Notes under the pieces: generated by a model
The model's database searches: none
Seen by the model: the letters and a program-made list of their open reading frames with translations, nothing else
What the model was told of the DNA's origin: nothing
Part shown: piece by piece, positions 45,301 through 53,042 of the stretch
Position numbering within the stretch: the stretch's first letter is position 1
Layout of the letters: the number at the start of each line of letters is the position of its first letter
Program-made: the position numbers and the translations under genes
Assembly: GCF_051594765.1 (NCBI RefSeq)
Contig: NZ_JBPPGJ010000007.1
Coordinates: forward strand, 233,287-297,286
Origin: Paenibacillus_AR sp051594765
GTDB lineage: Bacteria > Bacillota > Bacilli > Paenibacillales > NBRC-103111
DNA: 64,000 nt
Direction: 5' to 3'

Positions 45301-48300
45301 GCTATCAGGATCCAAACAACTATTATGTATTCTATAACCGTGCCGGCAAGCTGGAGATCACCCGGATCTTGAACGGGAAATACACCGTACTGGCTTCGAG
45401 GAATTATACGATGTCCGTCGGTGAATATTATACCTTCACTGCCGTGCTGAACAACGGAGCCCTCGAGTTCTATGTGGATGGCATTAAGGAGCTATCGGCG
45501 ATTGACGCCACGCCCCTGCCCCCGGGCAAAGCCGGCTTGTTCACCTTGAAGATCGGAGTGGACTTCGATAATGTGAAGGTCATCCGGGACCGGGACTTCA
45601 CACCGCCTGCGGCGCCGACGGGAGTGAAAGCGGCGTCGGTCACCGAGAACTCGGTGGAGCTTGCTTGGAACCCCGCAACGGACAATATCGGAGTCGTGAA
45701 GTATGAGGTATACAGCGGTCCGGCCCTCCTGGGAACCGTCACGTCGTCCACGTATGCTTACACGGTCACCGGTCTGACGCCGGGTACGGCCTATACCTAC
45801 AGTGTCAAAGCGGTGGATGCCGTTGGCAACGTATCACCGTCCAGCCCGCTGCTGGAGGTGACGACGACGAGCTACCTAGTCGAGGCGAAGAAAACCATGT
45901 CCCCCATTACGGTTGACGGAGCCTTGAATGAGACGGTATGGTCCATGGCGAAGCAGATCAAGAAGACGGCAGTCGGCACCTCGGACAACACCGCTACATT
46001 CGGCGTGCTGTGGGATCAGCAGTATCTGTATGTCGGGGTGAAGGTGCTGGACGGTTCCTTGGCCAACGATTCTTCGTATCCGGGAGACGACGATTCCGTT
46101 GAGATCTATATCGACGGCAACCATAACCGGGGCACCGTATACGATGGCTCCGACCGGCTCTATATCAAGGGCTGGTACGATCCCACGCTGTTCGAGAAGA
46201 AGTGGAGGCTGGACGGCGTCCTGCACGGTGGGGCTTCGATCCAAGGCGGATACAGTGTGGAGCTGGCCATTCCCTGGAGCACCTTCGGCATCGTGCCGAC
46301 AGCCGGAATGACTGTCGGATTCGATGTGGGCGTGAATGATGACGAATTCGGAATGGGTCCGCAAGGCCGTCTGGTCTGGGCCGGCACAGCCAATAACGGT
46401 TCGGATACATCCGGCTTCGGCAGCTTGGTGCTATCTCAGGCGGTAACCGGAGATACGCAAGCCCCGACGGCGCCGGCCGGCCTGACTTCGCCGTCGCATA
46501 CCGACAAGTCGGTCAACCTGGTCTGGACGGCATCTACGGATAACGTAGGTGTGACGCAATATGAGATCTATAACGGCGAGACGCTTGCCGGTACTTCGGA
46601 CACGGCTTCCTATCAAGTCACAGGCTTGAAGCCGGGCAAGGCCTATACCTTCACCGTGAAGTCCAAGGATGGGGCAGGAAACGTCTCCGCTTCCAGCAAC
46701 CCGGTTCAAGTGACGACGGATGCTTCTTACGTGCTGCTTCCGACCGCTAAGACGACGGCCGTCCTGACCGTGGACGGCAAACTGGACGAAGCGGAATGGA
46801 CCATGGCGAAGCAGGTGGGCAAAACCATCAGCGGGACGGCCAACAACTCGGCGGAATTCGGGGTGCTGTGGGATGATCAATACCTCTATGTCGGCGCCAA
46901 GGTAACCGACGCGGAGCTGTTCAACAATTCCAATGAGCCGTATTTGGATGATTCGGTGGAGGTGTATCTGGACGGCAACCATAACCAGGGCAGCGTCTAC
47001 GACAGCTTCGACCGGCAATTCATCAAGGGCTGGAATGACAGCGACCTGTTCGAATCAAGGGGGCTGAAGAGCGGAGTTCTGCATGCGTGGTCGGCAATCC
47101 CTGGCGGATACAGCATAGAGCTGGCAATCCCCTGGGTCTCCCTGGGTTTGACTCCGGCTGAAGGAATGCTGATCGGCTTCGATGTGGCAGTCAACGACGA
47201 GGATACTGGCAACGGGCGTGACAGCCAGATCATGTGGGCCGGCACCGGAGACAACTGGTCCAACACCTCCTCCTTCGGCGAGCTGCTGCTGTCGGGAAGC
47301 AAGCAGTCGGCGGATACCGTGGCCCCCACCGCTCCGGCCAACTTGACCTCACTCTCGAAGGCCATGACTTCCGTGGACTTAACCTGGCATCCTTCGACGG
47401 ACAATATGGGTGTGACCGGATATGACGTTTACAATGGTTCGATCCTGGCCGGGACCGTAACATCCGTGACCTACTCCGTTTACGGCCTGCTGCCGAATAC
47501 CGCCTATGAGTTCCGAGTGGCGGCGAAGGACGCAGCGGGTAATGTCTCGCCACTCAGCGATCCTCTGCATGTGACGACTCTGGGGGCGGCTTCCGCCGTT
47601 ATGCTGGTCGGGGATGCTCAGGCGTTGCCCGGTCGTGCCTTCCATGTGGACCTCGGGCTCTCCAATGTTACCGGCAGTGTGTATGCTTCACAATTCACGG
47701 TGCAATATGATCCGGCCTTGGTGGAATTCGTATCCGCCGAAGCCCTGAAGGAAGGGGTGGGAATCTGGCGAACGTCTACGGATGTGCCGGGCACGGTTAA
47801 GCTTGTAGCCGCCTCCGAAGGCCCGGACCAAGCGGTAACGGCGGCGGGAAGTTTGTTCCGGTTGAACTGGAAGGTCCACTCCGGGACTGCCCATGGAACG
47901 GCGATATTTACGGTGTCCAAAGCCATTCTAGCAGGCGGGACAGGTCAGGAGCAGCAGGCAGACACGAATGCGGAGCACCGCGTAACCATCGTTTTCACGA
48001 ACCGGGCGGAGCTTTTGACCTTGATCGGCCAGGCTCAGGTGCTGCATGATGCGACGCAGGAGGGAGAAGCCATCGGCCGGGTGCCGGCCGGCGCTAAGAC
48101 GGCACTGGCTCAAGCGATCGTTGCGGCTCAAGCTGTGGCCGCCGATGAATGGGCCGCGCAGAGTACCGTGGATGCGGCGGTTGCGGCCTTGGGTGCGGCC
48201 GTTCAATCGTTCCGGGATGCCATCATCACCACAATCGCCGGGGATATGAACGAAGATGGAGTCGTCAGCATCGGTGATCTGGCTATGGTTGTCGCCTGCT

Positions 48301-48419
48301 TCGGCAAAACCACCGCCAATTCCGATTGGGATGCCGCGAAGAAAGCGGATTTCGATCATGATGGCTCCATCGGTATTCCGGACCTGGTGTTCGTCGCCTC
48401 CCGTATTTCGCTGAAATAA
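42366..48419 (+). CDS. Secreted multimodular GH74-type xyloglucanase with CBM9, FN3, cohesin and dockerin modules
   Basis: A 2017-residue secreted protein. The signal peptide ends near ARA (residue 37). A GH74 double propeller covers about 40-715, with BNR-like STDGGATW repeats. Candidate catalytic Asp are Asp74 (RTDVGGAY) and Asp548 (SDRVN). Then come FN3 at about 720-805 and 815-898, a concanavalin-like unit at 905-1078, FN3 at 1079-1170, CBM9 at 1172-1355, FN3 at 1364-1454, CBM9 at 1455-1645 and FN3 at 1654-1738. A cohesin lies at about 1743-1878 and a FIVAR-like helical unit at about 1880-1955. The dockerin has two calcium loops, from Asp1960 and Asp1995. TAGGAGGG precedes the ATG. GH74 enzymes cut xyloglucan inside the chain. 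Cohesin and dockerin in one chain suggest self-assembly or assembly with partners. Confidence 0.9.
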   Translation: MGFVRSSSLWKPRGALVLLVLAFILAAAFAEAPAARAAAPEAYKWDNVSIGGGGFVIGMAIHPTEPDLVYIRTDVGGAYRWYPAGQRWIQLMNSFPQEEANLYGIDSVALDPSNPDLVYLAAGKYPWSPSDILKSTDRGATWAKSSFTPLMKANGEARDMGERLAVDPNDGNILYMATRFDGLWRSTAASSPGSWKRVEAFPTVGTSPIGLDLVVFDKRTGTKGSPTQTIYVGVRDSGMYRSTDGGASWGLMNGSPTQPNRAVTASDGTLYVSHSQGVAKFKDGVWTNITPPKAAGYNGITVDPTNPAVVMASAPDWSKYPNAIYRSVDGGATWTPLSYNKHPDVPWWTGNWFAANVSSLTIDPVKPKRVWFTDFFGTWSTDDITATPSQWYTHEKGHEEVVTFALRSTPIGAKLFSGHADVDGMRHASLDTFPAVNFSNPDLGDTVSIDFQESNPNFVARVGTTRYNYTGGGSYSTDNGVNWQAFSQPPGIGGRIAVSAGSETIVWLPQYGSPQYSTDRGQSWIAGTGAPTGLVNDFWTWHQPLASDRVNSDTFYLMDRYSASFYRSTDGGATWSVASTLPVSTGSQPFYSVKAAPGMAGEVWVGMESGGLFRSSDSGGKWAKLSNVQQAKLFAFGKNKLGKSNPTVFVYGIVDNVKGIFRSDDMGATWVKIDLPNPTAGNEPNTMEGDRQVWGRVYIGTNGTGVFYGDTLMSEEPDTAAPSVPGNLTSSSVTATAATLSWTPSTDNTGVAGYEIYKGGTLAGTTVSPTNTTYTVKGLTPGTSYTFTVRAKDGAGNVSADSLPLVIKTAPSVAPPTNLTVSSADRTSISLSWSPPANPDRVTGYNIYSGTKLVGSAAGTSFTLTGLLPDRAYSISVRSKDAADSTSAPATVTVTTSTAPGTLAFSDDFQDGKAEGWTPKGGNWWVSSTNGTAHYTQSDYFNSNSFSTIDDSSYGNYIVESKVRLNWSDVDLGAGLVARYQDPNNYYVFYNRAGKLEITRILNGKYTVLASRNYTMSVGEYYTFTAVLNNGALEFYVDGIKELSAIDATPLPPGKAGLFTLKIGVDFDNVKVIRDRDFTPPAAPTGVKAASVTENSVELAWNPATDNIGVVKYEVYSGPALLGTVTSSTYAYTVTGLTPGTAYTYSVKAVDAVGNVSPSSPLLEVTTTSYLVEAKKTMSPITVDGALNETVWSMAKQIKKTAVGTSDNTATFGVLWDQQYLYVGVKVLDGSLANDSSYPGDDDSVEIYIDGNHNRGTVYDGSDRLYIKGWYDPTLFEKKWRLDGVLHGGASIQGGYSVELAIPWSTFGIVPTAGMTVGFDVGVNDDEFGMGPQGRLVWAGTANNGSDTSGFGSLVLSQAVTGDTQAPTAPAGLTSPSHTDKSVNLVWTASTDNVGVTQYEIYNGETLAGTSDTASYQVTGLKPGKAYTFTVKSKDGAGNVSASSNPVQVTTDASYVLLPTAKTTAVLTVDGKLDEAEWTMAKQVGKTISGTANNSAEFGVLWDDQYLYVGAKVTDAELFNNSNEPYLDDSVEVYLDGNHNQGSVYDSFDRQFIKGWNDSDLFESRGLKSGVLHAWSAIPGGYSIELAIPWVSLGLTPAEGMLIGFDVAVNDEDTGNGRDSQIMWAGTGDNWSNTSSFGELLLSGSKQSADTVAPTAPANLTSLSKAMTSVDLTWHPSTDNMGVTGYDVYNGSILAGTVTSVTYSVYGLLPNTAYEFRVAAKDAAGNVSPLSDPLHVTTLGAASAVMLVGDAQALPGRAFHVDLGLSNVTGSVYASQFTVQYDPALVEFVSAEALKEGVGIWRTSTDVPGTVKLVAASEGPDQAVTAAGSLFRLNWKVHSGTAHGTAIFTVSKAILAGGTGQEQQADTNAEHRVTIVFTNRAELLTLIGQAQVLHDATQEGEAIGRVPAGAKTALAQAIVAAQAVAADEWAAQSTVDAAVAALGAAVQSFRDAIITTIAGDMNEDGVVSIGDLAMVVACFGKTTANSDWDAAKKADFDHDGSIGIPDLVFVASRISLK

Positions 48420-48472
48420 CGAGAGTCCGTTCAATACCAATTCTCATCCAACCGACTGGACAGACGATAAAA

Positions 48473-48513
48473 AATCCGCCCGGCACCCGTCGATATGACG
48501 GTGCGGGCGGATT
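48473..48513 (-). terminator. Terminator of the minus-strand gene at 48526
   Basis: AATCCGCCCG-CACC-GTC arms pair across a short loop, with one unpaired base on the left. The A run at its left end (48469-48474) gives a T tract when read on the minus strand. It may also stop transcription of the GH74 gene from the other side. Confidence 0.8.
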
Positions 48514-48525
48514 ATGGTGCTTGCG

Positions 48526-48984
48526 TTAGGAAGTGGTCGTTCCGGCTTGAGCCAATCCGCTAAAGGTCACTGGTCCGGTCAGGGTCACGGGTGTCGGGCC
48601 GGTGGCTGCAACAAACATCGTATACCGGATCTCACGGTTCTGTACGAAGAGCGCAGGCGGGAAATCAGCCGCATGGAAGGAAATGAGGGTAATGTTGGGT
48701 CCGTCGATCAGGTTGTATACAGCCGAAAAGAAGATAACTCCGGAGCCGAATACGGAGGAACCTCCCCGCTGAAGATATATAATGACCGAATCCGGAGCCA
48801 AGCCTGTAACGCCGACTGTCCCCCATAGCTCTACCCGGACATCCCCTTCATTAACCGTCCCAACTGCTGCTGCGGTTTGAAGCCCGATGTCACCGTACAT
48901 GACCGGAATCTCGGTCAGAACCTCCGTTCCTCCGCCGATATTGCGGTGCATGGAAACTCTGGAGTCCAAGAATTGTATCGTCAT
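48526..48984 (-). CDS. Hypothetical beta-rich protein, 152 residues
   Basis: I do not recognise this protein. It starts MTIQFLDSRVSMHRNIGGGT and is rich in Val, Gly and Thr with short alternating stretches (VRVELWGTVGV, VIIYLQRGG, RYTMFVAATG). That suggests a beta-sandwich without signal peptide or membrane span. The Shine-Dalgarno is very strong (TGGAGGTGATC) and it has its own terminator. It lies divergent from a LysM-Gmad2 gene and near germination genes, so a spore-coat or exosporium role is possible but unsupported. A CATATACT element about 35 bases before the ATG could be a mother-cell -10. Confidence 0.7.
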   Translation of the reverse strand: MTIQFLDSRVSMHRNIGGGTEVLTEIPVMYGDIGLQTAAAVGTVNEGDVRVELWGTVGVTGLAPDSVIIYLQRGGSSVFGSGVIFFSAVYNLIDGPNITLISFHAADFPPALFVQNREIRYTMFVAATGPTPVTLTGPVTFSGLAQAGTTTS

Positions 48985-49241
48985 TTGATCACCTCCATTT
49001 GAGATGATACAGTATATGGGTCCTCCGGTGGGTTACGCTTGGACGAATGATGCAATGTAAATACCTAAAAATTTCCACGTCCGCAGAGCGTTCTCCCAGC
49101 TTATCACCCTTCGTATTGACCCGGCCGGGTTCGACAGAGGTGTTGGAGGTCGGGACGGATTTATTTCGGCCCAACAGGCAAAATTCGCCTTATCCCCGTA
49201 TATGCTTCTAATAGGGAAGTGAGATGGGGAGGGGTGTGGGT

Positions 49242-50057
49242 GTGCCCATATTGAACGGTGTCCATACGGTCTATACCGTGCGGCCAGGCGATACGTTGTA
49301 CACCATTGCAAGCCGGAGCGGCAGCAAGGTGGAGCTGTTGGAGCAGATCAATGCGTTGTACCCGCCATTCGCGGAGCGGGGTGTCATCTATCCGGGCCAG
49401 GTGCTGGTGGTATCGGAGGTTGGGTTGAACCAGCGGAATCAAGTGTCCTATATCATCTATCCCGGGGATAGCCTGTATACCATCGGACTCCGGTTCTCGG
49501 CGGTGCCGGAGATGCTGGTCGGCCTTAATCCGTTGATCCAGAATCCGGGAGTGATCTACCCCGGCGTGCCGCTAATCGTTCCGGCAGTCATCTATGCGGT
49601 GGAGGAAGGGGAAAGCCTCTTCTCCATCTCCCAAAAGCTGGGGATCCCGCTCTCCGAGCTGGTCCGTGCCAATCAGGGGCGGCCGGGCTTCTCGCCGGAC
49701 CTGATCCTGTCCGGCTACCGCCTCATCGTACCCCTGCCGTCCTCCGCCAACATCCTGGTGTTCCGGCCGCTGCCCGGAGCCACGATCCGGCCGGGGCAAG
49801 CCTTGGAAGGAATCGCCCGGGCGTTCGAGGCCGTTATCCAATACCGATTGGTGGATCGGGAGCAAACGGTGGTGACCGAGGAGAAGACGCTGATGACATC
49901 CGCCGGTGCTCCGGCGTACGGAAGCTTCTCTACCGCCATTCAGTTCGACCGGCAGCCAACGGCAAACAGCGGCGTGCTGTGGGTGTACGCCCGAAGCGCG
50001 CGGGATGGAAGCATCATCGATCTAGTTCAAGAGCAAGTCTATTTTACCCTTTCGTAA
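49242..50057 (+). CDS. LysM and Gmad2 domain protein (spore/germination associated)
   Basis: About 271 residues. Three LysM repeats come first, each with a PGD/EGE-(S/T)L core: HTVYTVRPGDTLYTIA, YIIYPGDSLYTIG and YAVEEGESLFSIS. LysM domains bind peptidoglycan or chitin-like glycans. Residues about 170-271 (VFRPLPGATIRPGQ to VLWVYARSARDGS) match the Gmad2 immunoglobulin-like domain found in spore germination proteins. No signal peptide is visible, as for some spore proteins deposited from the mother cell. I prefer GTG 49242, after GGGGAGGGG; an ATG at 49224 in frame is the alternative. The gerA operon follows. Confidence 0.85.
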   Translation: MPILNGVHTVYTVRPGDTLYTIASRSGSKVELLEQINALYPPFAERGVIYPGQVLVVSEVGLNQRNQVSYIIYPGDSLYTIGLRFSAVPEMLVGLNPLIQNPGVIYPGVPLIVPAVIYAVEEGESLFSISQKLGIPLSELVRANQGRPGFSPDLILSGYRLIVPLPSSANILVFRPLPGATIRPGQALEGIARAFEAVIQYRLVDREQTVVTEEKTLMTSAGAPAYGSFSTAIQFDRQPTANSGVLWVYARSARDGSIIDLVQEQVYFTLS

Positions 50058-50061
50058 TCCG

Positions 50062-50098
50062 AGCCTTCGCCGTGGAACCAAACGGCGGAGGCTTCTTC
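50062..50098 (+). terminator. Terminator of the LysM gene
   Basis: AGCCTTCGCCG (50062-50072) pairs with CGGCGGAGGCT (50083-50093), with one G-T pair, and is followed by a T-rich TCTTC tail. The next 100 bases are strongly AT-rich and hold no gene. Confidence 0.75.
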
Positions 50099-50203
50099 AA
50101 TAGAACAAAGTTAATAAATGTTATAAATACAAAATTAAAGTAGGAACCAACAATTATTGAATATCAAATTTAGATTAATCCCCCCTTTTCCGATGCCGAC
50201 GTC

Positions 50204-50234
50204 GTATAAATCTTTGGCACTCGAGACCATATTA
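50204..50234 (+). promoter_or_regulatory. Candidate sigma-G promoter of the ger operon
   Basis: GTATA (50204-50208), 19 bases, then CATATTA (50228-50234). This resembles the GHATR...CATnnTA pattern of forespore sigma-G promoters, which drive ger operons. The spacing is slightly long. Confidence 0.4.
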
Positions 50235-50302
50235 AGGATACCTGCAACACGTTAAGGGGGGGATGAACCATACTTCGCAGATTAACCCGGAAGGCCAAGC
50301 TC

Positions 50303-51877
50303 ATGGTGTGGAAAACTCAAGTATTATCTCATCTGGAGCCGCCTTCGCCGGAAGAGGATCCGGCAGGCGCACCGGAGAAGCCGATCCCCGTGGCTGGGGA
50401 CCTGACCGCGAATCATCGGCTGCTGGAGGAGCTTCTCGGCAAGCCGGAGGGACTTCTGTACCGGAGGCTTCTTATCGGAGGCGAGGGCGGGCTGCCGGCT
50501 CTATTGGTTTCGTTGTCCGGCATCGTGGACAAGAAGCTGCTGAACGAACACGTCCTGGCGCCTCTCATGCGGGTGGAAACCGCAGGATCCCATTCGCGGC
50601 TGTTGGCCCATCTGCAAGAATCGGTGCTGACGGTTTCTAACTTGAGCGAGGAGGCGGACCTGCACCGGATTGTGAACGCCATCCTGCAAGGCTGCGCCGC
50701 TCTGTTCGTGGAAGGAGAAGACACGGCGCTCGTAATCGGCGCGGAATCCTGGAAGGGCCGCAGCATCCAGCAGCCGCTTACGGAGACGGTCATCCGCGGA
50801 CCGCGCGATTCCTTCGTCGAGGATCTGGAGACGAATCTATCCTTGCTGCGCAAGCGGATCAACCATCCGAAGCTCCGGTCGGAGCAGCTCCGGATCGGGT
50901 ACATGACGAGAACCCGAGTGGTTCTGGTGTACTTGGAGGGGATCGTGAACGATGGGGTAGTGAAGGAGGTCCGGCGCAGAATCCGGGCCATCCGGACCGA
51001 TGCCATTCTGGAGTCGGGTTACATTGAGCAGTATATCGAGGATGCGCCATTCTCCCTGTTCCCTACCATCGCCAATACGGAGAAGCCCGATATTGCGGCT
51101 GCCCGTATCCTCGAAGGAAGGGTTGCGGTCTTCGTGGACGGGACCCCGATCGTTCTTACGATGCCGGATCTCTTAATCAGCCATTTTCAAGTGTCGGAGG
51201 ATTATTACTCCCGGCCCTATTATGCGAGTATGATCCGGCTTTTGCGGATCTTAAGCTTTTTCACCACAATCATGCTCCCGGGGCTGTTCCTGGCCATCCA
51301 ATATCATCATCCCATTCTCATTCCGTATTCGCTCCTGGTGAGTCTGGCCAAAGCGAGAGAAGGCATGCCGTTCCAGCTCTATCTGGAGGTGCTGCTGATG
51401 ATCCTCGTATTCGAGGTCATACGTGAAGCGGGTATCCGGATGCCGAAGCCCATCGGACAAGCGGTGAGCATCGTCGGGGCCCTGATCCTGGGGCAGGCGG
51501 CGGTGGAAGCCGGATTGGTAGGGCTGCCGGTCGTAGTGGTGGTGGCGTTCGCCGGGGTATCCACCTTCCTCATCCACACGCTGGTGGAGCCCATCAGCAT
51601 CCTCCGCATCTGCTTTGCCGTCGCCGGTGCTGCTCTTGGAATCTATGGCATGCTTCTATGCGGAATGCTGGTGGTGACTCATCTGGCCACACTCCGGTCC
51701 TTCGGGGTGCCCTACTCGGCTCCATTGTTCCCCATGAGATGGCCGGATTGGAAGGATACCATCCTGCGCCTGCCCCTCTGGATGCTCTGGCGCCGTCCGG
51801 TATCGCTGCAGCCGGAGCGTTCGACCCGCCAGCAAGAAGGAGGGATGGCCGGTGGCCCGCGACGCGTTCGCAAGTAA
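50303..51877 (+). CDS. Spore germination protein, GerA/GerKA family
   Basis: A 524-residue subunit of a germinant receptor in the spore inner membrane. The N-terminal 240 residues are the soluble GerA domain (GYMTRTRVVLVYLEGIVND, then IRTDAILESGYIEQYIED). Five or so spans follow, with the conserved AREGMPFQLYLEVLLMILVFEVIREAGIRMPKPIGQAVSIVGALILGQAA region split over two helices. GGAAGG lies eight bases before this ATG. A stronger GGGGGG site lies 40 bases upstream, in front of an in-frame ATA. The gene overlaps gerC by 26 bases. Confidence 0.92.
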   Translation: MVWKTQVLSHLEPPSPEEDPAGAPEKPIPVAGDLTANHRLLEELLGKPEGLLYRRLLIGGEGGLPALLVSLSGIVDKKLLNEHVLAPLMRVETAGSHSRLLAHLQESVLTVSNLSEEADLHRIVNAILQGCAALFVEGEDTALVIGAESWKGRSIQQPLTETVIRGPRDSFVEDLETNLSLLRKRINHPKLRSEQLRIGYMTRTRVVLVYLEGIVNDGVVKEVRRRIRAIRTDAILESGYIEQYIEDAPFSLFPTIANTEKPDIAAARILEGRVAVFVDGTPIVLTMPDLLISHFQVSEDYYSRPYYASMIRLLRILSFFTTIMLPGLFLAIQYHHPILIPYSLLVSLAKAREGMPFQLYLEVLLMILVFEVIREAGIRMPKPIGQAVSIVGALILGQAAVEAGLVGLPVVVVVAFAGVSTFLIHTLVEPISILRICFAVAGAALGIYGMLLCGMLVVTHLATLRSFGVPYSAPLFPMRWPDWKDTILRLPLWMLWRRPVSLQPERSTRQQEGGMAGGPRRVRK

Positions 51878-53042
51878 AGGAGTCCGGCTGATCCTGGCCG
51901 TGTGGGGTATTGTACTACTACTGCCTCTTGGCGGCTGCATCACTCCCGAGCTGAACGAGCGTTCTCTCGTCTCTATGGTCGGTATCGACCGCAAGGAGAA
52001 CGGGGATATCCGCGTCACGCTGGGTCTGATCGGAAGCGACAAGCAGGCGAAGAAAACCGAGGAGCAGGCGCCGGTATTCACAGCCGAGGGCGAAACCTTG
52101 TTCGAAGCGGCAAGGACCTTCATCCGAAGCAACGGCAACCGACCGCTGTGGACCTACATCAAGGTCATTGTCATTGGCCCTTCCGCGGGGGAGCAGGATT
52201 TGAAGCCGCTGATGGATTTTTTCAACCGCAACAACGAAATTCAGCCCAATCCTTATATCGTCTTCTCCACCGTCTCCGCGGAGGAGATCCTTCACTTAAG
52301 TACGGAATCGCCGGAACTTCCTGCTCTGGTGGTCGAGAAGCAGATCAAGAACCAGACACAGCTATCCCAATCGCCCGTCGTGACCTTATACGAATGGAAT
52401 GAAATGCTATTGCGGCCGGGGCAGACCGCCATGGCTTCCCTGTTGAAGCCGGTTAAGGACCGGGACCGGATCCTGCCGGTTATCGAAGGCGCGGCCGTAG
52501 TCCGAGGGGGCCGCACGGCAGGGTATCTGGAAGCAAAGGAGACGCGGGGCATCCTCTGGGTGCGGGAGGAGGTGCGAGGAGGTGTGCTCGTGCTGCCTTT
52601 TCAAGGATCAAGGCCCGGTGAAGAGACGGGGAAGGCTGCCTTGGAAATCACCGGGAGGAACCGGGCTGAAATACGGCCCCAGCTGTCCGGTGACCGGTTA
52701 TCGTTGGACATCTCGGTTCGGGTCAAATTGGCCGTAGGAGAAATAATGGGAGGACCGTCAACCGAGCCTCCCGGGATAGCCCGGATGCAGCAGCAGGCGG
52801 AGGAACGGATCCGGATGGAAATCGAGGAGGCCCTCGCCATTACCCAAAAGCAGTGGAAAGCGGATGTGCTGGGGATCGGACGGATGGTGGAGAGAAGCTA
52901 TCCGGATTATTGGCTGGAGCATGCGGAGCAATGGCCGGACATCTTCGCAGCGGTACCGGTTCGGGTTACCGTCCAGGCTAACATCGGCAAACTCGGCTTG
53001 CTGCATTCCAACTCCGGGGAGGGAACGGGTAATGACGGATAA
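51852..53042 (+). CDS. Spore germination lipoprotein, Ger(x)C family
   Basis: A 396-residue lipoprotein subunit of the germinant receptor. The lipobox is LGGC (Cys29), followed by ITPELNERSLVSMVGIDR, the classic GerC start. WTYIKVIVIG and the C-terminal WKADVLGIGRMVERSYPDYW are family signatures. It starts at GTG 51852 with AGGAGGG upstream, inside the end of gerA, and overlaps gerB by 11 bases. The order A-C-B differs from the B. subtilis A-B-C order. Confidence 0.93.
   Translation: MARDAFASKGVRLILAVWGIVLLLPLGGCITPELNERSLVSMVGIDRKENGDIRVTLGLIGSDKQAKKTEEQAPVFTAEGETLFEAARTFIRSNGNRPLWTYIKVIVIGPSAGEQDLKPLMDFFNRNNEIQPNPYIVFSTVSAEEILHLSTESPELPALVVEKQIKNQTQLSQSPVVTLYEWNEMLLRPGQTAMASLLKPVKDRDRILPVIEGAAVVRGGRTAGYLEAKETRGILWVREEVRGGVLVLPFQGSRPGEETGKAALEITGRNRAEIRPQLSGDRLSLDISVRVKLAVGEIMGGPSTEPPGIARMQQQAEERIRMEIEEALAITQKQWKADVLGIGRMVERSYPDYWLEHAEQWPDIFAAVPVRVTVQANIGKLGLLHSNSGEGTGNDG

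Noticed and set aside
50263..50640. A frame with ATG next to a strong GGGGGG site before gerA
   Set aside because: It runs out of frame through gerA and encodes a Gly/Arg/Ser-rich sequence typical of a shifted frame.
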